From Channa striata (taxonomy: Eukaryota; Chordata; Actinopteri; Anabantiformes; Channidae), in NCBI GenBank assembly GCA_033026295.1, contig CM065173.1, forward strand, positions 6,138,001-6,202,000: 64,000 bases of DNA, written 5' to 3'. The translations under genes and the position numbers were made by a program. The notes beneath the pieces were generated by a model that was not told where the DNA came from, searched no databases, and saw only the letters and a program-made list of their open reading frames with translations. Of this stretch, positions 1-12,790 are shown piece by piece (within the stretch, counting starts at the first letter, position 1; each line of letters opens with the position of its first letter).

Positions 1-725
1 ATCAGAAAGTACCAGCTCGACACTAAGTACCAAAGTAAGAAAAAGCCTCTGCAGCAGCTGAGTGGCAGCTTTGAATCCTCCGTGTGTTTGAGAAGCTCCG
101 ATCCAGCAGATGGATTATGCACATCCAGAAACATGCATCACGCATGCACGTGTGTGTGTGTGAGCAGAGGCTTTAAAGGACTTGCAATCATGTTTTCCCG
201 TGACTTACGACTTCAGTCATACATGACTAAGTTGTTGAATGGATTATGCACATGTAGGAGCATGTGATTGAAGAAGTGAACTCACACCGAGGTGTTCATG
301 CCAGAAAGGGATTATGTTCGTTGGCAGGGAAATCTCCCCTGACGAAGCTGCACACTGCTGTCAGATTCAGTCAAGTTCAGCTCCTCTAAAGGAAACTCTG
401 TCGATGGCACAAATACAGAAACATATCACTGTGTCTCGCTGGTTTAATAGCAGACTCGTGTCTTAATGCACGCTGGTTCCTGTTTGGCCCAGCATCAACT
501 GCAAGTGTTTAGAATCATCACTATTCTGTCAGCTATTGTTAAAGCACAAGAAAGAAGGAAACAAATCGTTACAGATATTATGTTGCAATCTTGACGTGGG
601 ATTAATATATAACGTATGCAGTGTTTGGAAAATTAATGCTTTTGAATTCAAGATCACAGCACAGGAACGTCTGAGTAAATATTACTACATAATTTGATGC
701 TACACATAGGCAATACGGTCATGTC
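1..725. other. intergenic, no gene seen
   Basis: No coding exon or RNA gene is visible. A 14-base word (tggattatgcacat) occurs at 111-124 and again at 240-253, each followed within about 10 bases by a similar 'catg' context, so the first 260 bases may hold an old imperfect 129-bp tandem duplication. A short GT run lies near 150-160. The rest looks single copy and AT-rich. Confidence 0.5.
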
Positions 726-727
726 AA

Positions 728-1092
728 AGATCCCCCTCTGAATCTGTGTAAGTGTTTCTGAGTGTAGGCCTGATGAGAACCAGATGGAAGCGAGGTTCCA
801 GTGAAATCCTCGAGTCCAGTTGGTCGGCTGTGATAAAATTTTAAAAACCATCATGTTCTTAGTGACAAGTTTGAAGAAATGATCTGCGTGGATATTGCAT
901 TTAGAAGAAAAGGTCACTTTGACCCTTTGACCTCCAAATGTAATGCATTCATCCTCCAGTTCAGTTGGATGTGTGGCACATCTGAAGAATAAATGCGATA
1001 TGGGATTCACGGGTCTGGGACAAACGGACAGACAGAAAATTGATGTCTTCAGTGGCAGCGGAAGCCGTTTAGCTTCAGATAATACACCCGTC
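728..1092. repeat. decayed teleost dispersed repeat ('gacctttgacct' type)
   Basis: The block carries 'actttgaccctttgacctcc' near 913 and ends with 'ggacaaacggacagacag' near 1018-1036. Both phrases are hallmarks of a very common fish repeat whose consensus runs from a conserved 'response to relative risk'-like spacer through 'tgacctttgacc' to 'cggacagacagac'. Those phrases are recognised from memory, not searched. A 150-codon open frame on the minus strand across this block is incidental. The superfamily of the element is not assigned. The copy is old, with many substitutions relative to the remembered consensus. Confidence 0.45.
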
Positions 1093-4025
1093 ATTACATG
1101 TTTCACTTAGTGTTTATCCATGTTGAGAATTCAAAGGAAAGATATGTTTTTTGCATTGCAGTGTAAACACCGGGTTTCTCTCATGCAGTAAAAAGGTTTA
1201 TAGTTTTTTTGGGGGGGGCAATATTATTTTGCTTGCAATAAAAATCATGTCTTTTATTACTCAAAGGCTCCATCCTACTCTTGTTTGTACTGGGAATCAT
1301 GGGTTTTAGTAGCATTGGCACAGACTAATACATGTTTGGTGTTTCTGACTGTCCCATAATCATGAATGCAATATCACAAGTGCGAATGTAAATTGCAACT
1401 TAACTAAGAGGTGGAGACACACACCAGCACGGCTGTAATTATAGTTAATAATGTAAAGAAGAACCCGTGTGCACATTCACATCAGTTACGCCTCCAAACC
1501 AGTTCCAGCCTCAAATGTCTGCACAGTGAGTTTACTTTGCAAATGCTGACATCATGTTCACTAAGATGATTCATACTGTGGCTGCCACATTACAAAAATT
1601 CCTATAAGAATGTTAAAATTCCAGAGATGAAATGACAGGGTTTGTTGCAGCAGCAGGGCGTCTGGTCAGCGTCGCTGTACTCTTTAAGAACAGCCGTAAT
1701 GACGAGTGACGCGTATAACCAGCAGACCTCTGCAGCTCTGACCCCTGCATCACCCGGCTGCCCCCCCCACCCCACAGCTGCTGTCTGACATACCGATGGA
1801 TGCACGGCCAAGAGACAGAATGTTAATGATGCTCAGCAGCAGCGGCTCCGTCCTCCCGTTTAAAAAACACAGGCTTTTACTTCCCATATGGTTGTGACAT
1901 AAATTATGATCACAGACATTATCTCAGGCCTCTCGACAATCAAGCGCTCCGTCTGCAGGAGGACGACTTTCCACAAAATCTCGATAAAACTCAAAGGCAA
2001 AGTGACGCACTGTGCTTCTTTTCCATTCTGTGGCCGAGTTACTAATTTGTTAGTGTCTTTGATATTGCAGAACAGACTTTAATGAGCTCTGGGCTGTTCA
2101 CATATTTTCCCTCCAGGACTGTAACATTTAAAAATAACCTTTTTTTTAACGGCTACTTTACTGCTGTTTCTAATCATATGCTGTAGATGTTGTTTTAGGA
2201 TATTACCAACACCTGTCAGAGCGTTTCTATGAAATATTTTGTAAGTCAGGCCAACACACATTTTAGAGATTTATTATTATAGAACATTTATTCATAAATT
2301 ACTGCAATAGCTGAATGGAGTAATATTCTTATTATGAACTTTGGGTTGATTCTAGATTCAGATCATCAAATGTTTTACTTTTAACAACAAATTTTACACC
2401 ACATTAGCAACGTTTGTGATAATTTTGAAACAATAGTCAAAACAACCTTAGTTCAGATTAAACTTTTACAAGTGCCTTTGACAATGACATTTTAAACACA
2501 CAGCTATCAGTTTTGATTTGGCACCATCAGAATTTGTACAGCACAATAATTCCAGACAAATATCTGCAAAAAAAGCATCAACCTTAGCTAAACTAAAAGG
2601 TGAACATGGCAAAAATGATAGCAGCTAAAAATCAGCATTGTTATGGGGATGGGGATGTTGCTATGGTGATGGGCTTGCTGCGTGCAGCATCACTGAGCCA
2701 TTAGAGGTACATAACAAATGCTATTATTTCTGCTGTGGCACACGTACCGTGGAGCACAAGTGTCTGTTATAGGTGGAAACGCATAAAGTGCCAAGTGGCA
2801 TGTTGTTCTGCATCTGGCTCCAGTTCACGCTGAAAGCCGTGTTGTAGGGTCAGGGACTCAGTACTTGTTTAAAATGATTACTTTCAGACATGAGAGTAAT
2901 CCTGCTTTTATTCATTTTTTTTTCCTTTTCATGCAGATATACAAACGGTTATGAATTTGTACGATAAAGTTCTGTTTGCTCCCACTCTGTGAGACGTCTT
3001 TCTGCTCCCACAGCTCGTTGCCAGAAAAACAGATGGCTCTCCTGCAGACCAGCATCCGTACTGCGATTGCAGATGATCGTAAAATGAGCCACAGTGGATT
3101 CGACACAGTTTTATCAGGGCCAGAATATGTTGTCATGTGGATAGAAAGTGGAGCTGAATAACAATACGGTGCAGTGTCAGCCAATGACAAATGCTCTCCA
3201 GGGACAAGCCGTGTGACCCAGGAGATAAACAGGGAGTGAGTTTGAACGTAGGACAAATTCCATGCAAATATTTCGACCTTTTTGTTGCTTTGGCAGTAGT
3301 TTTATTACCAAACTGAATTATCCCAACTGCTCAGCCTCTAACTGTGTAACAGATTGTAGTTTAGTCAGTAAAGACCCCAAGATGTAAGCAGAATGCAGAT
3401 GTTTATATTAATATTTTAAATGTCTTTGGCTCTGACCTCAGTAACAAACTTTGTGTTTATCTGTAAAATCATATAAACCGGAGCAAATTTTGAGATCTTT
3501 CTAGCAAAGCCGAGGATGTGCTGTGGCACTGCTGGCAGTGGAGAGGAGGCATGAAGCTGCATTCACTACAGAGCATTTCCTTCTGCTGACATGACCTGCA
3601 AACATATTGTAACAAAGCGGCATCACTAGATTATAAGTAAAACCATGTTTGAATCATTGATGATTTCACATTGCCAAAATTTTCAAGTTTCAGTATATTT
3701 TTCCTATATGCACCTTGGGGAGCATGCGTTTAAATTAAATGTGTTTTCCGGAAACCTTGGCATCAAATGAAATGTTTGTGCATGTAAATGCATTGTGCAA
3801 ACACATGAGAAACGAAAAAAGGGGACATGCTGCTAAAATCAAAATCTGCAGAACAAAGAAAAATGCACTGAACAAACTTGTTCTTCATGTATGTTCTTGT
3901 AGAATGATAATTCAGATTTCTAAATGTTTACCTGCTCACATGGCTGAACTGGTCAGTGGAACAGTTCCAGTCTTTCCTTTGCTCTGAACGTTGCTTCGTC
4001 TTTATTGACAAAAATTACAACAATT
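1093..4025. other. intergenic, no gene seen
   Basis: Nothing codes convincingly here. Low-complexity items are a T7G8 junction near 1204-1218 and a C-rich stretch at 1761-1773. Two overlapping open frames at about 2912-3256 (minus) and 2976-3161 (plus) sit on the same DNA and lack recognisable domains. Most of the interval is AT-rich and appears single copy. Confidence 0.5.
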
Positions 4026-4029
4026 TACA

Positions 4030-4285
4030 GCATGTCTTGCTCAGGGTCACATTGGGCTGGAGCCCATCTGTCACTAGACAAGAGGCGGAGTACCACCTGG
4101 ACAGGTCACCAGTCCGTCTCAGGGCCAACACAGACAGACAACCAGTCTATAAACTGTGGAGTAAACCAGCACGCGGAGGAACTCCAGGCAAGCAAAGGCT
4201 GAACATGCAGATCAGGTCAGGGATTAGAACCAGGCACCTTTTAGCTGAGAGGTGGCAGCACTAACCTCTCCATCCCAGTAGAGCA
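4030..4285 (-). mobile_element. teleost SINE-like dispersed repeat, reverse orientation
   Basis: The order 'tgggctggagcccatctgtc', 'caggtcaccagtccgtctca', 'gggccaacacagacagacaa', and finally 'gaaccaggcacctttta...gcagcactaacctctcc' follows the minus-strand order of the most abundant dispersed repeat in fish genomes. On the other strand that repeat begins '...gtggttagcactg...cctcacagcaagaagg' and ends with a 'gactggcgacctgtcc' block. Identity is by recognition. The copy has lost part of its centre and is substituted throughout. Open frames of 102 and 65 codons inside it are repeat-derived. A second, shorter relative lies near 62.7 kb in the opposite orientation. Confidence 0.7.
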
Positions 4286-4289
4286 AGTA

Positions 4290-7200
4290 ATTTTCAGTTC
4301 CTAACTTTCAGCCTTTAAAGGACTCAAAAACTTAAAATACCAAATGAACCAGTGTGTAATAAATATACCACAGTATAGAATATGATGCTTCCCACACCAT
4401 AAGCTACTAAAAATCAAAATCATTAAGGAATTGATATCTTACTGAACAAACATGGAGAGTGAGTCGAACGTTTGCTGGCAGAGGGGACAAACGGACGACT
4501 GCGGCTGCCTCGCAGAGGAACTGTAATGCAGTTTGAAGGCTGTGAGTAAACTGATGGGATCGTTGCAAAGGCACAAAGCCTGTGAGCTGAAACAAAGGCC
4601 CCCGGCTCCCAAAGAATCAAAACTGCAGTGCTGTGACAGCCCAGAGAAGGCGAAGTCAAACCCAATTCCCCACACTGTGATTGACCCTCTCTCTCACTTG
4701 GCTGCAACATGGATCAGACATGTCTGGAAAAAGACATCTTGAATATGGAAAAGTATGGACGAAAAATTGTTCCAGCAAAGAAGGTTTGATTTATGATGTT
4801 TGATGGAGCTTATCAGTGGCAGGCAAACAGTGAGGAGGCATCGAGTTGACAAAATAATATTCAAACTGGGAGTCAGTGTAGGGCAGATTGACAGTTAATA
4901 CCTTTAAGCCTTTTTGGAGTTAGGGAAGTTCGGAACTGTGCGTGACATTTCAAAGCAAACTTGAGCATCATTTTATCATATTTGTTCTTCATTTTCAACA
5001 CCTCAACACTTGCAGTATCATTCCTGGCACTGCTGGAACGATGCTCATGGTCTGGAGTAAACAGGTTTTAGATGCTACTGCCCCCAAAACACAGAAAAGC
5101 AGGTTTTATCAAGTTCACCCCAGCATGCAGAAAGCTTCCTTTGGACTGCCGGTGCTTGTTAGAGGTCACGTGTGCATCATAACTCCAAATAAAGGTCCAC
5201 GCAGGCTGTGTTCTTGAATTCTGCATGAGAAAGGCAATAAAACGCGGTGAGTAGATCCAGTACAAACTCGACTGAGATGGTTTCGCTCTCCTTAGTTACT
5301 TGCTGAGCTGCAGCCTGTGATGCCGACAGTAAATTAACGCACCAAGGCCGTGTTTATTAGCCCGTTAGCTTCTTAGCCTGTGGATATTCTACCTTCATGC
5401 TGGCTGCAGACTGTGGCCAAGCTTCCTGCTGCTGCATTTTGGTTAAGATACAGAACATTTAGTGGCTGTTAGAGGTAATCATTTTTGTGCATTTTGATTT
5501 GAATACCTTTGTCATCTCCAGGTTATGTCCTATAGTGGCATTTTATTTACCAGTATTTTTACGTGCGTTAGTTACTTAAGAATTTCCCCTGGTTATGACA
5601 CATCACTTGCATTGTTGAGCAACATCAATTTAATAATAAAGAGGTTTTAGTACATTTTGATGTTTTAACCTGACAGTGCTCCAGGGACACCGCTCGCCTT
5701 CCCTCTTCCTTCTCCTGTTGCAGTAAAACCTCGGATTAATCAGGGCGGCTCCATGCAATTAGCCAGGAGTCAAGGCTCCTGAGTTAGTGTCCTGCACGTT
5801 GAGATCCGCTGACTCATTGAACTGCACCATCGAGCCTCATCTCCACTTTGGTGCCAAACCCTGGCTCGTCAGTGTTTCACAGTTTTACATTCACAGATTT
5901 CCGTCTCATTCAGGTTCTTATTTCATTTTTCGAGGGCTCGAAAGAAAGGCGCTGAACTTGGAGTAGTGTAGGGTTTTGAAGGTGGACAGTAAGGTCACAT
6001 ACTGGCTTTAACATATTCACAGCCGGTTTTTGTTGAATTTAATTCTAACTGTTTTTATTCACCCTGCTCTCAAATAATACCACCTGTGTTATTTCATGGT
6101 GCATTAAGGTGACCTGGATGGAAACGGCTTCCTTCAATTACTTGAGGAAATAGAGTAGTTGGCTGTGGTACCTGCAATGTGACACACTCTGTGGATATGA
6201 AGGGGACAGTTATTGTGTTTTAGATTATTTTATTTTCAACGTCTAAACTTGTGTCAGTCAAACTCGACAGGACAAGAGTGTGAAAGAAGCTGCTTTCTTA
6301 CCAAACCTCAACGGTTGTTGTGAAGAGACGAGGGGACACTGCCCCTCTAATCATCTTATTATTTGTCAGGATCTGCAGACTGGAAAGCAAAGTCGTCATG
6401 ATGATCACAGGAACACACATGCAGTCATGAAAAAGCAGGTACCCATTTTTTAATTCAATTTTTGTGTGTGTTGTGAAATCAGAATGAAAGCCATTGGATT
6501 TCATAGTCTGTGTTAGTGCAAATATAACCTCAGACAAACAACATGTAAATTCTGTATCGTGTCATTAATTATTTAATAAAAATGAAGATAAAAGGAAAAA
6601 AACATGGGGAATACCAAGTGCCCCTACTGCTTCCATAGGATTTAACAGAGATTTAACAGAGGATGCTGCAGCCTCGTGCTGCCGACCGTCAGCCATTGAT
6701 TACCTGACAGATGCAATTGTTTCTGCGCATTAATCGGGAAAAACATTTCTAAACAATCTGGGCTAGTCGTGCATCACCACTTATTTTTTTCAGTTACGAG
6801 CCTGCAGCTGGGCAGTTTAGCTTAACAAACACAGGGAAAACCACGAGAAACTGCCGTCCATTGTTCAAAGCTAGAGAAATCTCCATTTTTGACCATCACT
6901 TGGTTGGGCACATTCATTTGCTGGCACCTTGACAAGGAATTTAACGTAGATACATATGGGAGACTATTGCTCACCGGAAACTTATTGAAAAAAGTTTTTA
7001 AAAGCTTTATTTTATATTTTGTTGCTTTTAAAGAATAAAAACCTTGTGTTCTGCATTTGTCTCATGCCAGCAAATCCCGCCAGTTCATCTATCACCGTCT
7101 CATTTCCCCGTGGTTCCCAGCACTGAGATCATTGGTTCCCTGTGAGGACACAAACCCTGAAACAGTTCGAATCAGGAATTAGTTTACACATTTTTACACC

Positions 7201-7391
7201 ATACAGGTTTGGTGCAGTAGATTCAAAATGAACAATACATCCTGGAATGGCAACAAGGAGTAATCTTTTAATCTATACTGGACTGAAGACACATTCACGC
7301 AAGCGTTTAGTATCAGATCTACTCATTTTTTAAATTTTTTGTCCTTTTTGTGGGAATGTTTGGTGAAATGTCACTAGACTCACTCATGAAG

Positions 7392-7395
<4 letters not shown>
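4290..7395. other. intergenic with one candidate conserved block
   Basis: No gene is visible. A cluster of overlapping open frames on both strands at about 4407-4742 has no recognisable domain and no consistent splice sites. A CNE-like block at 5735-5860 is listed separately. AT-rich DNA dominates elsewhere, with poly-A stretches near 6595. Confidence 0.45.
5735..5865. promoter_or_regulatory. candidate conserved non-coding element
   Basis: A repeat-free block of balanced composition with homeodomain-type cores 'ggattaatcagg' and 'gcaattagcc', a palindromic 'aggagtcaaggctcct', and an AP-1-like 'gctgactcat'. This texture is what vertebrate developmental enhancers look like, but conservation cannot be tested here. 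Confidence 0.22.

Positions 7396-7422
<27 letters not shown>
7396..7422. repeat. (CA)13 microsatellite
   Basis: An uninterrupted AC/CA dinucleotide array of 27 bases. Confidence 0.97.
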
Positions 7423-9060
7423 AAGCTGCACAGCAAATGGCATTTAAATCCGACTTTATGTTATTTAGAACGCCATCAACATCCCTCATCTGCTTTTAAA
7501 CAATCTGCAGAGCTTTTAGTGTTCAACTGAGCTTTTAACCCCCCCCCACCCACCCCGTCTCAGAAATATCACTCACTTAAGCTGAATCTTGCATTTAAGT
7601 TTGGGGTAAATAACGTGAAAGGGTTGTTTGGCCTGTAACAGCTTTGTGTGCTGGGAAAACACAGGAAAGAGCTTTTTATTGCATTAGTCTGAATGCAGAG
7701 TGTAACGCAGGTAGACAGAAAAATAAGCAACACAAATGCCTGAATAATAAATAGTGCAGAAAGAAGCTGTGAGTCATAAATTTGGTCAATGACCTGCCTG
7801 AAGAGTTTAAAGTGTCAGTGAATCACTGTCATCTGGTAAATGACTTCTTTAACCTCACTTTAACAACTTTCTTTCATGTGAAGTCTTTTATTCCTCTGTG
7901 CTTTATGACGGGTTTAACACCTGACTGTAACTGTGGTTTATATTGCAGTCTTTTTAATTTGGGTAAAATGTACAGTAGTTTTATATACAATCTATAATAG
8001 TATAAAAATTTACTATAGGCCTTGCAGATTAAATATGAACTAGTCTTTAAGTTTATCTCAGTCCAGTTACTTATGGTCAGTGATGATGAGTTTCGGTTGG
8101 TGATGTTGATGTAAAGACCTAGAACTCTTCTACTTTACAGTCCCTGCATTTAAATTCCAAGGTTATTTCCAAGACAAAGGTTAGATAAAAATGTCAATAA
8201 ATAAATAAACAAAATAAATATAGAAATAAAGAAATAAAAATGTGTCACACTTCCTGGCCCTCACTTTCTATTGCAGCTTTTCCTCGTACAGTGTATTAAC
8301 ATTTAAATGTTCTCACTTGGGCCCGAATATATCTGACGTTCACCGACACGTTCGTGTTGACACCGGCAGCATCATTGTTTGTGGGCGTCTGGAGGATTTA
8401 AAGGTTAGCAACAAGGAGCCCAGACTCACGTCTAATCATTTCCGACCAACAATGGAATTTCTCCTTTCTGAAAGTCCACTTTTCCACAAATAAAACAGAA
8501 GCTATGGTGACAATGGAAGAGCTTATGTTGAGATCATAACAGAGAAAATGGCAACAGCAACACAAATGGCAGGTGTGTCAGTAAGTTTTTCTCCAACACT
8601 CTGGTCAAATGTGGGACGGCGTTGGGAGACCGCATGCAGAACTTTAGTTATCTACGCTCAAAAGCACATGGGCAGGTGTCGTTCTTTTCCTTGTCATTGT
8701 GTGATACTTCTATTCGATTGTTTTCTTTTTTTAATAAACTTTTGATTGTCTAATTGCAACTGCAGGGATGGACAGAGATGTAATAAATCCATGGATGTGC
8801 AAAAATTCAGACACCTCGTTTTTTCTTCATTAATCAGACCATTTGATTTTATGTAATGCAGCCACGGGCTGATGTTTGCATATGACTCTTATATCTGTGT
8901 AGAATCCAGTGTATCTCTGCATTGTTTCATATTTGGCAGTAGTATCCACAGTCCACAGTCAACAGCTACTGTATGCCACAAATGTGGCTTTTCAGTTATT
9001 AGATTTTAAAAGAATCCTTTGTGTTGTTTTTTTGGCCCATAGTGTCCGATAATAGGATCC
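7423..9060. other. intergenic, no gene seen
   Basis: Contains a C-rich tract at 7539-7556 (minus strand G-rich, possible but weak quadruplex) and an AAATA-type low-complexity run at about 8187-8240. Open frames of 71-83 codons show no domain. Confidence 0.5.
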
Positions 9061-9130
9061 TCACTTCCTGTGACAATGCTGGGATGTCAAATAGTCCTTG
9101 GACAAGACACTGAACATCCAGATAGTAGAG
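9060..9130. repeat. possible fragment of a fish L2/SINE-type repeat
   Basis: The phrase 'agtccttggacaagacactg' at about 9090-9110 matches a well-known internal phrase of a common teleost repeat ('agtccttgggcaagacactgaaccc'). Only about 70 bases are recognisable, so the family is uncertain. It lies within a 113-codon minus-strand open frame that I regard as incidental. Confidence 0.35.
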
Positions 9131-10955
9131 TCTGAATTTAGAAGCTGCCCACAACAATTTCCTCATCACCCCATAAAGAAAACATATAGAAATGGATGGA
9201 AATACGATGTTATGAACGAGGTCAGCTAGTCTAATTAAATCCATTATTATAACTACTGGGTAACCTTGAATCAAATCTGTAACAGAAGCTCTAAGATAAA
9301 GTGAATTCAAAAGCAGAATCTTGGATGTGCAGAGATACATAAAAACCTCCGTCCTGGGTTTAAAGCTGCAGCGTGACAGTCGGCACTACAGATCCATTTA
9401 GCATTCACGTCATTGCACGAGTGTCTTAGTCATCAGTTGAGTACACTCTGGCGTGTGCGTATGAGGGTGTGAAGGCCGATAAAAGCACCTCCCTCCCACC
9501 ACACTTTACTTATCTTTGCAAAGACATTGTAAGTGCAGTGCAATCGTGTCACCATCAGGCAGAGTGAATTACTTGTGAAAGCGGTCATTTTTCAGTTACG
9601 CGGATGTTTGGCAGCAGTAAGAGCCCTCTGGTCATTCTGCAATTTGGCCCCGTCTGCAGTGCGACTCTTCCCTTCAGCTGCAGCGTGCTGAGACAAGGCG
9701 AGCAATAACGGCGTCCGCTGGAGGCGGTAAAGCACGTCACACAACATTAAAATGATTTCCTCTGGCTCTGAATCCAGCTTCTGTCTGTTTGCACCGAAGG
9801 TAAGATTGATGAAAGTTTCAGCTCGCATCTTGAGACCGGACCCAGGTGCCATGCAGACTGCACTGACATCATTCATATGCATAACTTATCTATTATTATC
9901 AAACGTTTTGCCAACAGGAGATTTACAGTTTTATTATTTCAATTGTGATAATTCTTCTTTTTATTGAGGATGACCCGTGGTCCCATTTTAAGTCAAGTGT
10001 CTCAGTCTCGCCCTGATTTCATTTATTTGCTGCCTGATGTCCTGTCCTGTGAAAACAACAGTGATGGAGCAAAGAGCAGAAGCCTGCAACAGCCAGTGAG
10101 TGCGAGCAATCCTCCCCATGTGTGTACAACCAGACAGATTAGCTCGTAGAAGCAGTTTGTGCTTCTTATGTTTGAGACTAAAAACTGATCTGTTCTGATT
10201 ATAGAGCAAATGTACTCCGATCTTATGAACATAATACATACTTTATTCTGTTTGCCAGAGCCACAAGAGCTCAGGTATAATTCCGGTGGGCTGGACTAGT
10301 TTATCTGATATAGTCTGACAAGCAAAACACAAGTACTAAATCTACCTTTTATGAATATTTTTATATAACACACTATTGTTTTGTAGTAATGTATATGACC
10401 ATGATTTTACCAGGCAGGGATGATGTACAGTAGTAAGTTTGAACTGGCACTTGAAATACAAATCTCAAGAGAATTCCAGCATTAAGTGCTGATTTTGCAT
10501 CTCTCTTTACAAAACATTTTACCTGAAACAAGAAACCGTGTCACATATTTTTATTTTTTGATGATCTCATGACGGAAATTTAAATGCACAACCATTTTCA
10601 AAAGAAAACAATTGTCTGTCTCCCCCTGTAGAATGTTGTAATCTTGCTAAAGTTTTGGTTGAGAAATTGAAATGGCTTTGTTCTGCGTGACCAAACTTTA
10701 ATTCTCTACTAGAGAAAAAAAAAAAAAAACATTGGCACCTGAATCTTTGCAATAAGAGGATTAAATCCACAGAAGCCTTACTCCAGCACAGTAAACAAAC
10801 AATAAAGCTGCCACTTTTACTCACATTGTTTTACTTACAATATACAGTAGCTAACACTCATGGTGGATTCACATTTTATGGATTTTTAACTAATTTCCAC
10901 ATTCTTATGTCCAACTAAAGAAGCTCCTTTAGTTGAGTTTTATGCTGAAGATGCT
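9131..10955. other. intergenic, one splice-donor-like open segment
   Basis: No gene is supported. At 9752 an ATG opens 16 codons that run straight into AAG|GTAAGA at 9797-9805, a strong donor consensus, but there is no recognisable product and no partner exon. A poly-A run lies near 10714-10729. Confidence 0.45.
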
Positions 10956-10979
10956 CACACACACACACACACACACACA
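10956..10979. repeat. (CA)12 microsatellite
   Basis: An uninterrupted 24-base CA array. Confidence 0.97.
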
Positions 10980-11034
10980 AAGCATTTTCCTTCTCATGGA
11001 TGAAAATATCAGGGGAACTCAATCAGCATGCTGA

Positions 11035-11200
11035 TAGTGAAATGCCACTGAGCAGGGCTGGAGGGAATGCACCTGAGAGGCTCTGTGATTTATTGCAAGG
11101 CGGAGCTGAAGCCAAGTCGCCAACTCTAATTAGAAAATCCTGTGCAGGCAGCTGAGTGCAGCAGCGAGCCTTAAATCTCCGAGCCGTCAGACCCAGAGTG
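11035..11200. promoter_or_regulatory. candidate conserved non-coding element
   Basis: Repeat-free block with 'gcatgctgatag', 'gtgatttattgcaagg' and 'ctctaattagaaaatcctg' (a TAATTA homeodomain core). It sits between two microsatellites. It overlaps a 104-codon minus-strand open frame with no domain, so a short exon cannot be fully excluded. Confidence 0.2.
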
Positions 11201-11269
11201 CTGCAGCATCCCAGCTCAAATGTGGAGAAAAGATCAGTCCCAGCATCAGCACCAACAGCCTCCGTTCCC

Positions 11270-11288
11270 GTGTGTGTGTGTGTGTGTT
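11270..11288. repeat. (GT)9 microsatellite
   Basis: A perfect 19-base GT array. Confidence 0.95.
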
Positions 11289-11935
11289 TACCCTGTACAT
11301 GACCTTTAAAGGATGTTCTGAACAGTGTGTATAACACATTTACAATACTGAATGTATATTTGCATGTGCATCAAAAAACTGTGAGTGAGCTACAATAGCA
11401 TTACGTGCATTTGCTTACAGTCAAAATGCATCAGTTCCACACTTTACATGCACAGAATTTGGCAGAGGTTACAGAAATTTTGTGGTTTGGTCTAAAAGAG
11501 TAAAACCTAATGACACTGAACACAAGCCCACAATTATTGTCTAAGCTTGAACATGGTGAATGTTTAGGTAAACCTAAATACATAAGCTGTGTGGTTTGCA
11601 CGTCCACCAATCACCTTCTCACAACCCGTTAATCGGCGTAGCGCCTCATTCTGACAAAACACATTTGCAGTTGTAGTTTAGTGACATAAAAAGGGAACCA
11701 GCCAGAAACAGAGTTAATGTGCTAATTTACTGTCAGGTTCAGTGTTATGTTTAATGCCCATAGGACACAATTAATATTACCTGAACAAAAGGCTGGAGTT
11801 CACAGCGTTCAGAGGCTTAAGCTAAAGTTAGCAAACACAATAATCAGTAGAATTAATGGAAACATTTGTAGTGATTAGTGTTGCTCAGTTTGCGTCGGTG
11901 AGCATTCAGCAGAGTTTCAGAGAAACAAGCACACG
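11289..11935. other. intergenic, no gene seen
   Basis: AT-rich, apparently single-copy DNA between a microsatellite and the long dispersed repeat that follows. No coding or RNA feature is visible. Confidence 0.5.
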
Positions 11936-12790
11936 GTCAGGTTCTGGTTTTATGGACCCACAGAATACTGGACACAGGAAGAAGGTCGAGGAGGTTTATC
12001 GATAATGTATATGGATACTGGCACAGGATGACAAGTGGGAATGTTAGAGGTGAACGGGAGGCGAGTGGCAGGTCACGGGTGAGAGTTTACAAGCTGGAGC
12101 ATTCAGGTAAACAGCAGCGAGGGGAGACGCAAGCAGGTCTCAAACTACAATTCAAAAGACAAAATCCAAAAGTTCAAAATCCCTGAAATAAAGTTCAAAC
12201 AACTCAGGAGGCTGCTGCTTTTAACAAGAGTTCTCAAAAAGTCGGGGAGAATAAACAATCCAACAGAATGCACAGGTAACTGAGACTTACAATACAGAGA
12301 TCACTAGAAGGGAGGCCGGGCCTGAGTTCTGCAGCAATCAGTGCACAGGTAGACGGGCGTGATGCGGACTTAGCCGGTGAGTATGGTTGGACAGGTTAAC
12401 AGATATACGGGTAGAAAAACCAGACGAGCAGGCAGGTAAGTCAGTAGACAGGTTAGCAGATTATCTTAGCAGGCAATTTCTTGCTCTACAGGCAAGTAGA
12501 GCAGTTAACAGGATACTGAGATCCAGAGCAAAGGCAAGAACGGGATGGTGTTATAGAGCAATGAAGCAGAGAGACAATCTGACAGAGAGCTGTGGTGAAG
12601 GTGAGGTACAAATAGGGAGGGGGACAGGTGAAAACAATCAAGGTCAGTGATTGGTGGAGACGTTGGCAGAATTAACTACGGGGACAGGAAGTGGAGAAAA
12701 CAGCCAACAAAATAAAAGTCCAGGAGAGGAAGTGGAAACCAGGGAGTGAATAATGAGACACACTTCAGTTTTTGATGCTTGTCACACCAG
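11936..12790. mobile_element. long fish dispersed repeat, ~0.85 kb, class unassigned
   Basis: It begins at 'gtcaggttctggttttatgg', is A/G-rich throughout, contains the typical 'aattcaaaagacaaaatcc' and 'aataaagttcaaac' phrases, and finishes with 'ggacaggtgaaaacaatcaa', 'ggacaggaagtgg' and 'gatgcttgtcacacc'. This sequence of phrases is what I recall of a widespread percomorph repeat that has no long open reading frame. An 87-codon frame inside it is not a gene. The boundaries are set by the change in texture, and no target-site duplication was found. It could be an LTR-like or non-autonomous DNA element. Confidence 0.45.

Noticed and set aside
654..1106. 150-codon minus-strand open frame
   Set aside because: It coincides with a decayed dispersed repeat whose nucleotide phrases are recognisable.
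4407..4742. Cluster of overlapping frames on both strands
   Set aside because: Open on both strands at once, no domain, no coherent exon edges.
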